Below, piece by piece: positions 32,998 to 41,774 of a stretch of 64,000 bases of DNA. The translations under genes were made by a program, and so were the position numbers. Origin of the DNA: a bacterium 1xD42-67 (GTDB lineage Bacteria > Bacillota > Clostridia > Oscillospirales > Oscillospiraceae). The stretch's first letter is position 1, and every line of letters begins with the position of its first letter. The stretch is from the NCBI GenBank assembly GCA_003612335.1, contig RAYO01000020.1, forward strand, positions 1 to 64,000, written 5' to 3'. The notes below the pieces were generated by a model, which saw nothing but the letters and a program-made list of their open reading frames with translations, had not been told where the DNA came from and did not search any database.

Positions 32998-33594
32998 TCA
33001 TGTCATAGCCAGCCTGTTCCTGAGCGCCTTATCTTCGACTGGATATATCCTCTCTGCCGGCAGATCTTTGGCGTCCAGCTTTCCATTTTTCCTCTGCCCA
33101 TTCCACTTTCTCACCAATGGAGTCAGATCTTCTATCCGGCAAATACCTGTATCCAAAAACTCTCTCAATGTACTTCCTTTTAGCCCGATCTGGATCGCTG
33201 CACGATGGATCGCATCCCCATTCATATTCCGATCCGGGTCCCATTGGCAGTATACCGTCGTTCCACGAAATGCCTTTTCCCATTGCACACCGGTATAACT
33301 TTTCGAGTCCGGCGATGTCAGCACCGCCTTCTGCAGTATTTCGTTGAACTTCGACTGATATATGTCTATGGCCAAGATGCGTTCCTGATTCTTTTTCGTC
33401 CCCCAATTAGAGCGATACATGAGCCATAAAAAAGATGGCTTTATCCATGTCATGCGGTCAACATTGAAATTTTCTCCAAACCTCTGCAAAGAGACCGCTT
33501 CTTTTGCGATCACGGCATTGTATGCTTGGTAAACACGGATACACCGACGGTCATATCGCGCAAATATCTCTCTTACATATCCCACATATCCCAC
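32998..33594 (-). CDS. DUF4291 family protein
   Basis: About 198 residues. The family pattern is plain: IRVYQAYNAVIAKEAV, RMTWIKPSFLWLMYRSNWGT and RILAIDI, followed by WDPDRN. Function is unknown to me. Base composition is visibly richer in A+T than the neighbours, a sign of transfer. The start is uncertain: the 5' end holds a 9-base tandem repeat (GTGGGATAT twice), giving GTG starts at 33594 and 33585; AAAGGA fits the second better. It lies beside an acyltransferase and a SUKH protein in what looks like an accessory patch. Confidence 0.85.
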   Translation of the reverse strand: MGYVGYVREIFARYDRRCIRVYQAYNAVIAKEAVSLQRFGENFNVDRMTWIKPSFLWLMYRSNWGTKKNQERILAIDIYQSKFNEILQKAVLTSPDSKSYTGVQWEKAFRGTTVYCQWDPDRNMNGDAIHRAAIQIGLKGSTLREFLDTGICRIEDLTPLVRKWNGQRKNGKLDAKDLPAERIYPVEDKALRNRLAMT

Positions 33595-33654
33595 TTCCTT
33601 TGATGTATCGATCTGCGCTCGCCGGTCGGTCTTCTGCCCCGAGCCCAGATCCTG

Positions 33655-34704
33655 TCAGGACCTAGCCAGCTTCTGGCCCAGACCGGTCAAGGCCCGGACC
33701 AGACGGTCGGTGAGGATGGACAGCAGGAGATTCAGTCCCAGGAAGAGGATTGCGGCGGACCGGTAGCCCCGGACGGGGATCACAGGCCCGAAGAGATGGA
33801 GGAAGAAGCACTGATTCAGGTAGGATCCGTAGCTGATCCGTCCCAGGAACACGGAGAGATCGTTGTCCAGCAGGCGGGAGAGGGCGCTGTCCCCCAGAAG
33901 GACGCTGCGGACCAGCAGGACCAGCAGAGCGATGGCGGTGAAGTCCCACAAGCTGTGGTAGGTGCGGCCCATGATCAGGAGGAGGGCCAGGAGCAGTCCA
34001 GCCTCCCACAGAGAGGTCAGCAGAGGAGAGCGCCGTCGGGCGGGCCGCTGCCCCAAACAGGCGGCGGCGCAGCCCAGGCCCAGCCCCGCGAACACGCGCC
34101 ACAGGCCCAACGAGCCCACGATGGCAGGGTCCATCGTGTGGTCCACAGTGGCATAGTGCACATGGAACGCAGAGAAGATCAGCGGGGCGGCGAACGCCAT
34201 GAGGATCGGCAGATGGTCTTGGAGGACCAGCCCCAGCCAGTACAGCAGGACAGAGGCCAGGAAGAGGGCGCTGACATACCACAGCAGCATGACGACATAG
34301 GAGGAGCCGAAGCTCTGGAGCATGAAGATCTCGAAAAAGCCCTTCTCCAAGAACTCGCCCACCGTCAGGGTCTTCAGATAAGACACCCGCAGGGCGACGA
34401 AGAGGACCAGGGTGAGCAGATAGTGGGGCCACAGGCGGACGAAACGCCGGGCGGCATAGCTCCTGACCAGGCGGAGGACCTCCGCCCCCTCTTCCTGTGC
34501 GGCCCTGCCCTGCTGGATGGAGCCCATCAGGAACCAGCCGCTGGCGATGGAGAAGAACTCCACCCCCAGATATCCGGCGCTGAAGGCCCCTGTAGGACCG
34601 GGAAAGCTCCCCTTGATCCGGAAGTGGAACAGACAGACCACCACGGAGAAGAGGAAGCGATAACACTCGATGGCGCCGCCGCGCCGGAGATCGGACTGCG
34701 GCAT
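33655..34704 (-). CDS. acyltransferase 3 family membrane protein
   Basis: 349 residues with about ten membrane segments, of the OafA/YrhL acyltransferase-3 type. It starts with IECYRFLFSVVVCLFHFRIKG, where the Arg and His of the R/H motif are in place, and continues with GVEFFSIASGWFL. Such enzymes move acetyl or other acyl groups across the membrane onto surface sugars, peptidoglycan or secreted molecules. No glycan gene cluster lies nearby, so the acceptor is unknown. GGAGG precedes the ATG. Confidence 0.88.
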   Translation of the reverse strand: MPQSDLRRGGAIECYRFLFSVVVCLFHFRIKGSFPGPTGAFSAGYLGVEFFSIASGWFLMGSIQQGRAAQEEGAEVLRLVRSYAARRFVRLWPHYLLTLVLFVALRVSYLKTLTVGEFLEKGFFEIFMLQSFGSSYVVMLLWYVSALFLASVLLYWLGLVLQDHLPILMAFAAPLIFSAFHVHYATVDHTMDPAIVGSLGLWRVFAGLGLGCAAACLGQRPARRRSPLLTSLWEAGLLLALLLIMGRTYHSLWDFTAIALLVLLVRSVLLGDSALSRLLDNDLSVFLGRISYGSYLNQCFFLHLFGPVIPVRGYRSAAILFLGLNLLLSILTDRLVRALTGLGQKLARS

Positions 34705-34944
34705 TCAGATGCGCCTCCTTTCTGGAAGGTCATCGGCAGACCCTATGATATGGGGGCGTATGAGCCCGGGACCGGTGCTCCGGTGCGGCAAGGCGCCACG
34801 GGAGGAGCCCGTCGAATCGATGGCCGCTCTGCAGTCCTGATCGCCTGCAAGGCTTTCAAGAGCGGTCTATGATCTAACATAGGAAAAGTGATAGGAGCTA
34901 TCAGATCGGTCCGGCTATCCCTTCGCCTTGGGATCTTGGCTGTA

Positions 34945-36348
34945 TCATACGAGCCAGCTCAGTTCGATCCCCGCGTCCTCCTCCAGCTGCTTCAGAGGAC
35001 CTTCGCCCACACTGGCCAGGCAGGCGGTCTTCCTCTCGCCGTCGTACAGCGCTAAGATCTTGTGATCCGGGGAGGCGTAGAGGGAGCGGGGACAGCCCCT
35101 GGTCAGCTCCTTCCCCACTGGGGACAGAGACCGCCCCAGCCTGCCCTTCGCCCCGAAGGTGCGCCCTGTACACTGTGAGAGCTCCGCCAGGACCACGCCC
35201 AGATGCTCCTGGCCCATGGCGTTCCAGAACAGCTCTGCCGCGAGGAAGCCGTCTATCAGGGCGTGCTCGTTCCAGGTCTGCTCCTGCTCATCGTACCGGC
35301 AGACGATGGGGGAACCGGACTCAAAGGCGTACTTTGGGACGCCCTGGTCCCCCACCAGGAATCTGATCTTCTGGTCCTCGTCGGCTCTCAGCTCATCCGG
35401 CGCCAGGAAGCGGTCCGGGCCTGTACGGAGCTGAGGCGGAGCCTGCAGATAGCATTCCAGCAGCGGAGTTGGGAGAGAGATGCCAAAGCGCTGTCCCGCT
35501 TCCTCCATCTCCGCTTGGGAAATGCCCTGCTTTTCGGCCCCAAGGAACTCGCACACCAGATCCAGGATGGGCTGGAGCGAGTGGAGGGGCCGTTTTTTGA
35601 TGGGCGGACGGTCCGCTCTCTGGACCACAGGCTCCCCGCCGCGCCGATCCCATCTGTAATCCGTTATCCCCAGCCGCCGCATATAGTCGTCGACCGCTCC
35701 CGGGTCCAGGATGGTGATATGGGTCCCATAGACGCTGCTCTTCATCCAGAGCGAGAGCTCCTCGTTGTATCCCATGAGCCCGAAGGTCATGGCGAATCTG
35801 TCTGGATACGCCCCCAGGATCAGCTTGAACCTTTGTGAGGCGGTCTTTATGCTCTCTTCCGGCTCATGGGCGGAGACCGCGAAGGAAGCGGTGAAAATGC
35901 CGTCTGGCTTCGACTGGTATAGATTTTTACCGAAATGAAAGAGCAGGCAGGATGAGAGATGGATCTTATTTTTATAGTCGATACATAAACAATCACGCCC
36001 GCCAAACTTTTGAACATGATATTGCACATAGTAAGGGTCGTCCTCTGGGCCCAGGTCAGGGGTGAAGCCCAGCTGACAGATCTCCTTTCCGCCCAAACTG
36101 CTGGAGAGGAAGGGGACCAGCGTCAGCCCCTCGCTGTGATAGACCGCCAGCTCACGCAAGGGAAATATCTTTTCATCAGAGGCAGAAAAAACAGGGTCCG
36201 CTTCATTGAAGGTCAGGTAAGATCCCCTCAGCGCGGCCGGAATCTTGACGCCCAGCTCCCGCTCCTTCTCCTCGATATCCTCTATCGTGACGTCGCTCTC
36301 CAGCGAGGAGCTGAAAGACTTGATCGTTTGCAGCTCTTCCCAGATCAT
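34945..36348 (-). CDS. two-domain SMI1/KNR4 (SUKH) family protein
   Basis: 467 residues from the ATG at 36348 (AAAGGCGGGG upstream). The N-terminal half has a SUKH fold pattern: IEEKERELGVKIPAALRGSYLTFN. The second half repeats it from about 290: MEEAGQRFGISLPTPLLECYL, with later blocks LIDGFLAAELFWNAMGQ. SUKH proteins are best known as immunity proteins against contact-dependent or polymorphic toxins, though others are housekeeping. I see no toxin gene next to it, so an orphan immunity role is only a guess. A+T content is raised around 35700-36010. Confidence 0.75.
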   Translation of the reverse strand: MIWEELQTIKSFSSSLESDVTIEDIEEKERELGVKIPAALRGSYLTFNEADPVFSASDEKIFPLRELAVYHSEGLTLVPFLSSSLGGKEICQLGFTPDLGPEDDPYYVQYHVQKFGGRDCLCIDYKNKIHLSSCLLFHFGKNLYQSKPDGIFTASFAVSAHEPEESIKTASQRFKLILGAYPDRFAMTFGLMGYNEELSLWMKSSVYGTHITILDPGAVDDYMRRLGITDYRWDRRGGEPVVQRADRPPIKKRPLHSLQPILDLVCEFLGAEKQGISQAEMEEAGQRFGISLPTPLLECYLQAPPQLRTGPDRFLAPDELRADEDQKIRFLVGDQGVPKYAFESGSPIVCRYDEQEQTWNEHALIDGFLAAELFWNAMGQEHLGVVLAELSQCTGRTFGAKGRLGRSLSPVGKELTRGCPRSLYASPDHKILALYDGERKTACLASVGEGPLKQLEEDAGIELSWLV

Positions 36349-36376
36349 GCGATCCCCGCCTTTCATTTTGAACAGA

Positions 36377-36399
36377 GGAACGGCCAAAACGGCCGTTCC
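36377..36399 (-). terminator. terminator of the acyl-CoA ligase gene
   Basis: 9-bp stem GGAACGGCC / GGCCGTTCC with a 5-base loop, 13 bases past the ligase stop on the minus strand. The T-run is poor. Confidence 0.6.
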
Positions 36400-36411
36400 C
36401 CTGTTTTCGTG

Positions 36412-38046
36412 TCATCCCTGGTTCTGGGCCTCCACCAGGCGCACACCGCAGTACGTTTCCCGCAGCTTGGGCTTCTCGATCTTGCCGGTGGGGTTGCGGG
36501 GGACGGGAGCGAAGACGATCTTCCGGGGGCGCTTGTACCGGGGCAGATCCATGCAGAACTGGTTGATCTCGCTCTCGGTGCAGTTCATGCCCTCCTTGAT
36601 CTGGATGATGGCGGCGGCAATCTCTCCCAGCCGCTTGTCGGGCAGGCCGATCACAGCCACATCGTGGACCTTGGGGTAGGCGGACAAGAAGTCCTCGATC
36701 TGCACGGGGTACAGGTTCTCGCCGCCGGAGATGATCACATCCTTCTTCCGGTCCACCAGGAAGACGAAGCCGTCCTCGTCCTGGCGGGCCATGTCGCCGG
36801 TGTGGAGCCAGCCATTCTCCAGCACCTCGGCGGTGGCCTTCGGGTCGTTGTAGTAGCACACCATCACGCCCGGCCCCTTCACGCACAGCTCCCCCACCTT
36901 TCCCTGCTCCACAGGGACGTTCTCCTCATCCACGATCTTGATCTTCCAGCCGTAGCCGGGGACCCCGATGGCCCCCACCTTGCGGACATTGTCCACCCCC
37001 AGGTGGACACAGCCCGGACCGGTGGACTCAGACAGACCGTAGTTGGTATCATACTTGTGGCGGGGGAAGTAGCTCAGCCAGTGCTTGATCAGGGAGGGGG
37101 GCACCGGCTGGGCCCCGATGTGCATCAGCCGCCACTGGGAAAGCTGGTAGTCGCCGAGCTCCAGCTCCCCCCGGTCCAGGGCGGCCAAAATGTCCTGGGC
37201 CCAGGGCACCAGCAGCCAGACGATGGTACACTGCTCCTGGCTGGCCGCCTCGAGGATGGCCCTGGGGGAGTTGCCCTTGAGGAGCACCGCCCTGCTCCCG
37301 GTGAACAGGGAGCCGAACCAGTGCATCTTGGCCCCGGTGTGGTACAGGGGCGGGATGCACAAAAAGACGTCGTCGTGGGTGGTCTCGTGGTGGATGGCCT
37401 CCATCCGGGCGGACTGCATCAGGGCGGAGTGCTTGAGGAGGATCGCTTTGGGGAACCCGGTGGTGCCCGAGGAGTAGTAGATGGCCGCCTCATCCTCATC
37501 GTCCACCAGCACCTTGGGAGGGCGGCTGGAGCAGTTGGCGGTGGCCCGGAGGTAGTCCTCAGCGAAGGAGGGGCAGTGCTCCCCCACGAAGAAGAGGAGC
37601 ATCTGCCGGCCGATCTTGGGCACGATGGGCTCCAGCCGGGTGGTGAACTCCGGGCCGAAGAAGAGCACGTCGGCGTCGGCCAGCTTCAGGCAGTAGTCGA
37701 TCTCGCTGGAGGTATATCGGAAGTTCAGGGGGACGGCGATGGCCCCCGTCTTCAGGATCCCGAAGTAGATAGGCAGCCACTCCAGGCAGTTCATCAGCAG
37801 GATGGCCACCTTCTGGCCCTTGCGGATGCCCCGGCCCAGCAGCATATTGGCCACCCGATCCGCCTTCTCGTCGAAGACCGACCAGGTGATCTCCCGGCGG
37901 TAGGGGGCGTCGCCAGTGGGCTGGATCAGCTCGTATTCCTGCCAGGAGACCCGCTGCTCCTCCCGGACCTCCGGGTTGATCTCCACCAGGGCGGTCTCGT
38001 CGCCGTACAGCTTGCTGTTGCGCTCCAGCAGATCGGTGATGGGCAT
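36412..38046 (-). CDS. AMP-forming acyl-CoA ligase
   Basis: 544 residues of the ANL superfamily. The P-loop-like motif is YYSSGTTGFPK (about 190-200), followed by YGLSEST (A5), GWLHTGDMAR (A7), DRKKDVIISGGENLYP (A8) and NPTGKIEKPKLRE with the catalytic Lys (A10). It should activate a carboxylic acid with ATP and pass it to CoA. Residues are closest to medium/long-chain fatty or aryl acid ligases, but the substrate cannot be read from sequence. It is transcribed alone (AAAGGA upstream, hairpin downstream). Confidence 0.92.
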   Translation of the reverse strand: MPITDLLERNSKLYGDETALVEINPEVREEQRVSWQEYELIQPTGDAPYRREITWSVFDEKADRVANMLLGRGIRKGQKVAILLMNCLEWLPIYFGILKTGAIAVPLNFRYTSSEIDYCLKLADADVLFFGPEFTTRLEPIVPKIGRQMLLFFVGEHCPSFAEDYLRATANCSSRPPKVLVDDEDEAAIYYSSGTTGFPKAILLKHSALMQSARMEAIHHETTHDDVFLCIPPLYHTGAKMHWFGSLFTGSRAVLLKGNSPRAILEAASQEQCTIVWLLVPWAQDILAALDRGELELGDYQLSQWRLMHIGAQPVPPSLIKHWLSYFPRHKYDTNYGLSESTGPGCVHLGVDNVRKVGAIGVPGYGWKIKIVDEENVPVEQGKVGELCVKGPGVMVCYYNDPKATAEVLENGWLHTGDMARQDEDGFVFLVDRKKDVIISGGENLYPVQIEDFLSAYPKVHDVAVIGLPDKRLGEIAAAIIQIKEGMNCTESEINQFCMDLPRYKRPRKIVFAPVPRNPTGKIEKPKLRETYCGVRLVEAQNQG

Positions 38047-38178
38047 AGTCTCTCAGTTCCTTTCTCGACGGGCGCGGCCCGTGACTTTATCAGTTTTGAT
38101 CGCTAAAGCAGTGTACCGCATTTTTCTTCGGTTGTCAAGACGATCCCTTCCCCCGGGAGGGGCGGCGGAACAGACTTC

Positions 38179-38733
38179 TCAGTGCGTCTCCCCGCCGTCC
38201 CGCTCCCTCTCATACCAGTCCATGTCCTCCATCAGCAGAGCATACATGCAGGAGTCATACACCCGCCCCCGCTTGCACACGCTCTCACGCATCACGCCCT
38301 CCAGCTGGAAGCCCGCCTTTTCCAGCACCCGGCGGGAGGCGGTGTTGTGGGCGAAGGGCTGGGCGTAGATGCGGACCAGGTCCTCCCACCGGTCATAGCC
38401 CTCCCAGCAGATCCGGCGGACGGCCCGGGTCATGATGCCCCTGCCCCAGTAGTCCTCCGCCAGCCAGTAGCCCAGCTCGGCGGTCATGCGGTACACGTCG
38501 CTGCCCAGACACAGGGAGATACTGCCCACGGCGCGGCCGTCCACCTCGATGGCCCGGAAGAGCTGTTCCTCCTCGTCCGCTGCGATGCAGCTCTCGATGA
38601 ACCCCTCAGCGTCTGTGAGGATATAGGGGTGGGGGAAGATGTCCCGCAGGTTGCGGGCGATCTTGTCGTTGTTGGCGTACCGCAGCACGTCCTCCACATC
38701 CTCCCGCCGCCAGGGGCGCAGGATGAGATCCAT
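38179..38733 (-). CDS. GNAT N-acetyltransferase (RimJ/RimL type)
   Basis: 184 residues. It has the RimJ/RimL-like acetyltransferase order: LILRPWRREDVEDVLRYANN at the start, AELGYWLAEDYWGRGIMTRAV (acetyl-CoA-binding motif A) and NTASRRVLEKAGFQLEGVMR. It would acetylate an amino group of a protein N-terminus or small molecule; the target is unknown. It is read after hflX from the same strand, with a hairpin between them. Confidence 0.9.
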   Translation of the reverse strand: MDLILRPWRREDVEDVLRYANNDKIARNLRDIFPHPYILTDAEGFIESCIAADEEEQLFRAIEVDGRAVGSISLCLGSDVYRMTAELGYWLAEDYWGRGIMTRAVRRICWEGYDRWEDLVRIYAQPFAHNTASRRVLEKAGFQLEGVMRESVCKRGRVYDSCMYALLMEDMDWYERERDGGETH

Positions 38734-38772
38734 CTGTAAAACATCTCCTTTATCACCGCATCATTTACGTGT

Positions 38773-38801
38773 GTAGGGCAAAGGCTCTGCCCTTGCCCTA
38801 C
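38773..38801 (-). repeat. hairpin between hflX and the GNAT gene
   Basis: Arms GTAGGGCAA and TTGCCCTAC around an 11-base loop. It may terminate hflX; the GTAGGG ends resemble repeat family 2 found at 50564-52700. Confidence 0.55.
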
Positions 38802-38812
38802 TAGTAAGAGTC

Positions 38813-40102
38813 CTATTCCTCCCAGAACTCCTTATGGGGCCTCCAGCCCTCCACCAGGGGCCCCAGCTGGCCGATCACCTTGGGGGTGCAGACGGCCACC
38901 ACGTCGATGGTCTGGCCGTAGTCCACCTTCTCCACCTTGGCCTCCAGATAGAGCTTGTCCAGCAGGCCGCCCTGGTCGTAGGGCAGGTGGATGGTCACTT
39001 GCCTGGCCCCGTTGTCCAGCACCTTCCCGATCGCGGAGAGCAGATCGGGCACCCCCTCCCCGGTCTTTGCGGAGATGGATACCCTGCTCTCTCCATGGGG
39101 GCGGATATCCCCCGTCCACAGATCGCACTTGTTGAAGACCTCGATCCGGGGGGTCTGCTCCGCCCCCAGCTCGTGGATCAGCTGGTCCACCACCTCGGCC
39201 TGCTCCCGCCACTGAGGGCTGGATGCGTCGATCACGTGGAGGAGCAGGTCGGCGTGGTCCAGTTCCTCCAAAGTGGCCTTGAATGCCTCCACCAGGTGGT
39301 GCGGCAGCTTGCGGATGAAGCCCACTGTGTCGGACAGGAGGACGGTGCAGGTGTCCGAGATCTCCAGGGTGCGGGTAGTGGTGTCCAAAGTGTCGAAGAG
39401 GCGGTCGTTGGCGGGGATCTCCGCCCCAGTGAGGCAGTTGAGGAGGGTGGACTTGCCCGCGTTGGTATAGCCCACGATGGCCACCACGGGGACCTCGTTC
39501 TTGATCCGCCGCTCCCGCTGGGTGGCCCGGACCCGGCGCACGTCCTTCAGCTCGCTCTCCAGCTTGGCGATCTTCCGGCGGAGGACCCGGCGGTCAGATT
39601 CCAGCTGGGTCTCGCCGGGGCCCCGGGTGCCGATGGCCCCCTCCTGTCGCTCCAGGTGCTTCCACATGCCCAGCAGACGGGGCAGGAGATATTTGTACTG
39701 GGCCAGCTCCACCTGGAGCCGGCCCTCTCTCGTCCGGGCCCGCTGAGCGAAGATGTCCAGGATCAGGGCCGATCGGTCCAGCACTCCCACCTTCAGCTCC
39801 TCGGCCAGATTGCGCTGCTGAGAGGGGGACAGCGGGTTGTCGAAGATGACCAGGCCGGCCCCTGTTGCCTGGACCAGCTCCTTCACCTCGGCCACCTTGC
39901 CCCCGCCGATGAAGGTACGGGGATCGGGGCTGTCCTTGGACTGGGTCACCACCCCTGCGCATTCGCCCCCCGCCGTCTCCAGCAGAGACGCCAGCTCCTC
40001 CATGGATTCCTCGTCCGCGTTCTCCTCCCGGCTCAGGCTGAAGGCGTCCAGCCCCACCAGGACGGCGCGGTCGAATCTCGTTTTCTCTTGAATGTTTGGC
40101 AT
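38813..40102 (-). CDS. hflX: ribosome-associated GTPase HflX
   Basis: 429 residues. HflX binds the large ribosomal subunit and splits stalled or hibernating ribosomes. The glycine-rich N-terminal domain (SPDPRTFIGGGKVAEVKEL), the linker RGPGETQLESDRR, and the G domain with GYTNAGKST (about 210-218), DTVGFIRKLP and NKCD are all present. The start codon follows the small gene at 40108-40374 by 5 bases, so the two are co-transcribed. Confidence 0.96.
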   Translation of the reverse strand: MPNIQEKTRFDRAVLVGLDAFSLSREENADEESMEELASLLETAGGECAGVVTQSKDSPDPRTFIGGGKVAEVKELVQATGAGLVIFDNPLSPSQQRNLAEELKVGVLDRSALILDIFAQRARTREGRLQVELAQYKYLLPRLLGMWKHLERQEGAIGTRGPGETQLESDRRVLRRKIAKLESELKDVRRVRATQRERRIKNEVPVVAIVGYTNAGKSTLLNCLTGAEIPANDRLFDTLDTTTRTLEISDTCTVLLSDTVGFIRKLPHHLVEAFKATLEELDHADLLLHVIDASSPQWREQAEVVDQLIHELGAEQTPRIEVFNKCDLWTGDIRPHGESRVSISAKTGEGVPDLLSAIGKVLDNGARQVTIHLPYDQGGLLDKLYLEAKVEKVDYGQTIDVVAVCTPKVIGQLGPLVEGWRPHKEFWEE

Positions 40103-40107
40103 ATAGG

Positions 40108-40374
40108 TCAGATTTCCTCATTTTCTTTCGATTCTTTCACGCTCTTTGTGATATAGAGGCGGACGAGCGTCTTGCAGTCCTCCTCCAACAGCGCTTTCAG
40201 CATCTCCCTTTCGATCTGCTCCAAGGTCATGTCCGACTTCCTGGCCATCTCCTCCAACGCCGGATAGTCCTCCATCGCCCAGCATAAGATATCCTGCATC
40301 TCTTCCGGCAGTGCCATCGCTGTCTCCACGATCTTTGCGATCTTCTCTGCATGATCGTCCTTCTGCTTCTCCAT
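40108..40374 (-). CDS. 88-residue helical protein upstream of hflX
   Basis: A small, charged, helical protein (MEKQKDDHAEKIAKIVETAM, then LPEEMQDILCWAMEDYPALE). It has no membrane segment. GGAGGT lies 8 bases before the ATG and a promoter is placed upstream, so it looks real. I do not recognise a family. It ends 5 bases before hflX and may be linked to it by co-translation. A phage-like regulator or antitoxin-type protein is conceivable but not shown. Confidence 0.6.
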   Translation of the reverse strand: MEKQKDDHAEKIAKIVETAMALPEEMQDILCWAMEDYPALEEMARKSDMTLEQIEREMLKALLEEDCKTLVRLYITKSVKESKENEEI

Positions 40375-40416
40375 ATATCTCGACCTCCATACTTTTTACT
40401 GGATATATCCATCCAA

Positions 40417-40446
40417 ATCATATCGGACGACAGTAAATAAGACCAA
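40417..40446 (-). promoter_or_regulatory. promoter of the small gene-hflX operon
   Basis: Minus strand: TTGGTC (40446-40441), 18-base spacer, TATGAT (40422-40417). A GGATATATCC palindrome lies just downstream at 40401-40410. Confidence 0.55.
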
Positions 40447-40613
40447 ACTGGACCCATAAATATCCACGGCATCTTATTTGGAGGGCTCGATATATAGCGA
40501 ATGGGCTCAAACAGGATCCTTTGGCTGGACCTGAGCCGAGGGCTGTGCGGAACCGAACGGGCCCCTGCACCAGGCTGTATCAGCCCGGCTGGAGCCGGTC
40601 CGGGACCGGCAGA

Positions 40614-41114
40614 TCAGTCCTTCACCAGGACCTCCAGGATCTCTCCGATATACAGGATGTGATGATCTTCGTTGGGATACCATTTCGTTTTGATATCCTG
40701 GGGGATACGGTCGGGGTCCATAGGCTGGACGAAGCGCTTGCGGCACACCAGGACCAGCTCCGCCTCCTCAAAATAGGGGGCGCCGCAGTCCGCCGTCCGG
40801 ACCGTAAAGCCGCACGCCTTTACCTTATCGATGTCCCGGCCGCTCTTGGAGCCGCACAGCTGTAAAGCCTCCCGGCTCCCCTCCCCGAAGAAGGCCAATG
40901 TGAAATGGTCCTCCCGGTCCACGAACTCCTTGGTGTACCGCTGGGGGCGGATGTAGCAGGTGGCCGCCGGGGCCCCCCAGATCACCCCCAGCCCGCCCCA
41001 GGAGGCGGTCATGGTGTTGCAGCGCTCCGCCGTTCCGGCGGTGATCAGCATCCACTGGTCGCCGATCAGAGAAAAAACGTTCCTGTCCAGGTCTTTCGGG
41101 TCGATCTTGCGCAT
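40614..41114 (-). CDS. flavin reductase family protein
   Basis: 166 residues from the ATG at 41114, with GGAGGT 8 bases upstream. It has the split-barrel flavin-binding pattern of the flavin reductase/NADH:FMN oxidoreductase family: CNTMTASWGGLGVIWG (FMN phosphate region), YTKEFVDREDHFTLAFF and the end WYPNEDHHILYIGEI. It probably reduces or binds FMN in the cytosol. The partner is unknown. It is transcribed alone. Confidence 0.88.
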   Translation of the reverse strand: MRKIDPKDLDRNVFSLIGDQWMLITAGTAERCNTMTASWGGLGVIWGAPAATCYIRPQRYTKEFVDREDHFTLAFFGEGSREALQLCGSKSGRDIDKVKACGFTVRTADCGAPYFEEAELVLVCRKRFVQPMDPDRIPQDIKTKWYPNEDHHILYIGEILEVLVKD

Positions 41115-41133
41115 AGTGATTACCTCCTCACAA

Positions 41134-41333
41134 TCGATCCCCCGCAGGGGAGGGCCCCTTTGGAAAGGAGCTGTTGCGGCGAAGCCGTGACTGAGGATCG
41201 TGTTCGCGACGCGAACATACGAAGTAGGCAAGTCTGTAACCCCTTATTTGCTCCGCACATTTCGCCTGCGGCGAAATACGATCCTCCGTCTGGCCTTCGG
41301 CCAGCCACCTCCTTTCAAAAAGGAGGCTTTTTA
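41134..41333. repeat. dispersed palindromic repeat, family 1, copy B (double unit)
   Basis: Two inverted units face each other. The left reads GGAAAGGAGCTG, a GCGGCGAAGCCG hairpin, then GACTGAGGATCG; the right reads CGATCCTCCGTC, a TGGCC-TTC-GGCCA hairpin, CCACCTCCTTTC and AAAAAGGAGGCTTTT. Extra hairpins (TTCGCGACGCGAA, TTCGCCTGCGGCGAA) fill the middle. It occupies most of the 305-base gap before rpmE; I see no gene in it. Confidence 0.65.
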
Positions 41334-41373
41334 CCATTCCTTCAAGTTTATGCAACCTCTAGCCGTTTTGATA

Positions 41374-41408
41374 CAAAAAGCCGCACCGAATCCACGGTGC
41401 GGCTTTTG
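41374..41408 (-). terminator. terminator of rpmE
   Basis: Stem AAAAGCCGCACCG / CGGTGCGGCTTTT, with T-run on the minus strand, 12 bases past the rpmE stop. Confidence 0.9.
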
Positions 41409-41419
41409 TACACAGGGTG

Positions 41420-41623
41420 TTACTTGTCGAAGCCGAACTTTTTGTTGAAACGGCTGACGCGGCCACCGGTGTCCACCATCTTCTGCTTGCCGGTGTAGAA
41501 GGGGTGGCACTTAGAGCAGACTTCCACACGGATGTCCTTCTTCGTAGAGCCAGTCTCGATCACATTGCCGCAGGCGCACCGGATGGTGGTCTGTTGATAG
41601 TTGGGGTGGAGCCCTTCCTTCAT
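41420..41623 (-). CDS. rpmE: 50S ribosomal protein L31 (zinc form)
   Basis: 67 residues from the ATG at 41623 (AGAGGTGA upstream). It is the zinc-binding form: CACG and CSKC supply the Cys ligands, and FYTGKQK is the family signature. It is part of the large subunit central protuberance and a zinc store. It has its own promoter and terminator. Confidence 0.96.
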   Translation of the reverse strand: MKEGLHPNYQQTTIRCACGNVIETGSTKKDIRVEVCSKCHPFYTGKQKMVDTGGRVSRFNKKFGFDK

Positions 41624-41674
41624 CTTATCTTCACCTCTTTCTCCTTTGAGGGCATTCTTGTAAACGCAACTGGT

Positions 41675-41703
41675 ATCATAACACACTTCCTGTAGAAAAT
41701 CAA
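41675..41703 (-). promoter_or_regulatory. promoter of rpmE
   Basis: Minus strand: TTGATT (41703-41698), 17-base spacer, TATGAT (41680-41675). Confidence 0.7.
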
Positions 41704-41738
41704 CTGTTTTTTCAAATTTGCCCGCTGAAAATTTCCTC

Positions 41739-41768
41739 TTGACAAGGAGGGGCCTTATCCGTTAAAAT
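41739..41768 (+). promoter_or_regulatory. promoter of the T-box/leuA unit
   Basis: TTGACA (41739-41744), 18-base spacer, TAAAAT (41763-41768). Confidence 0.8.
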
Positions 41769-41774
41769 ACACAA

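Noticed and set aside
36010-38106. Plus-strand 698-codon frame opposite the acyl-CoA ligase
   Set aside because: Antisense to an intact ANL enzyme; low-complexity composition.
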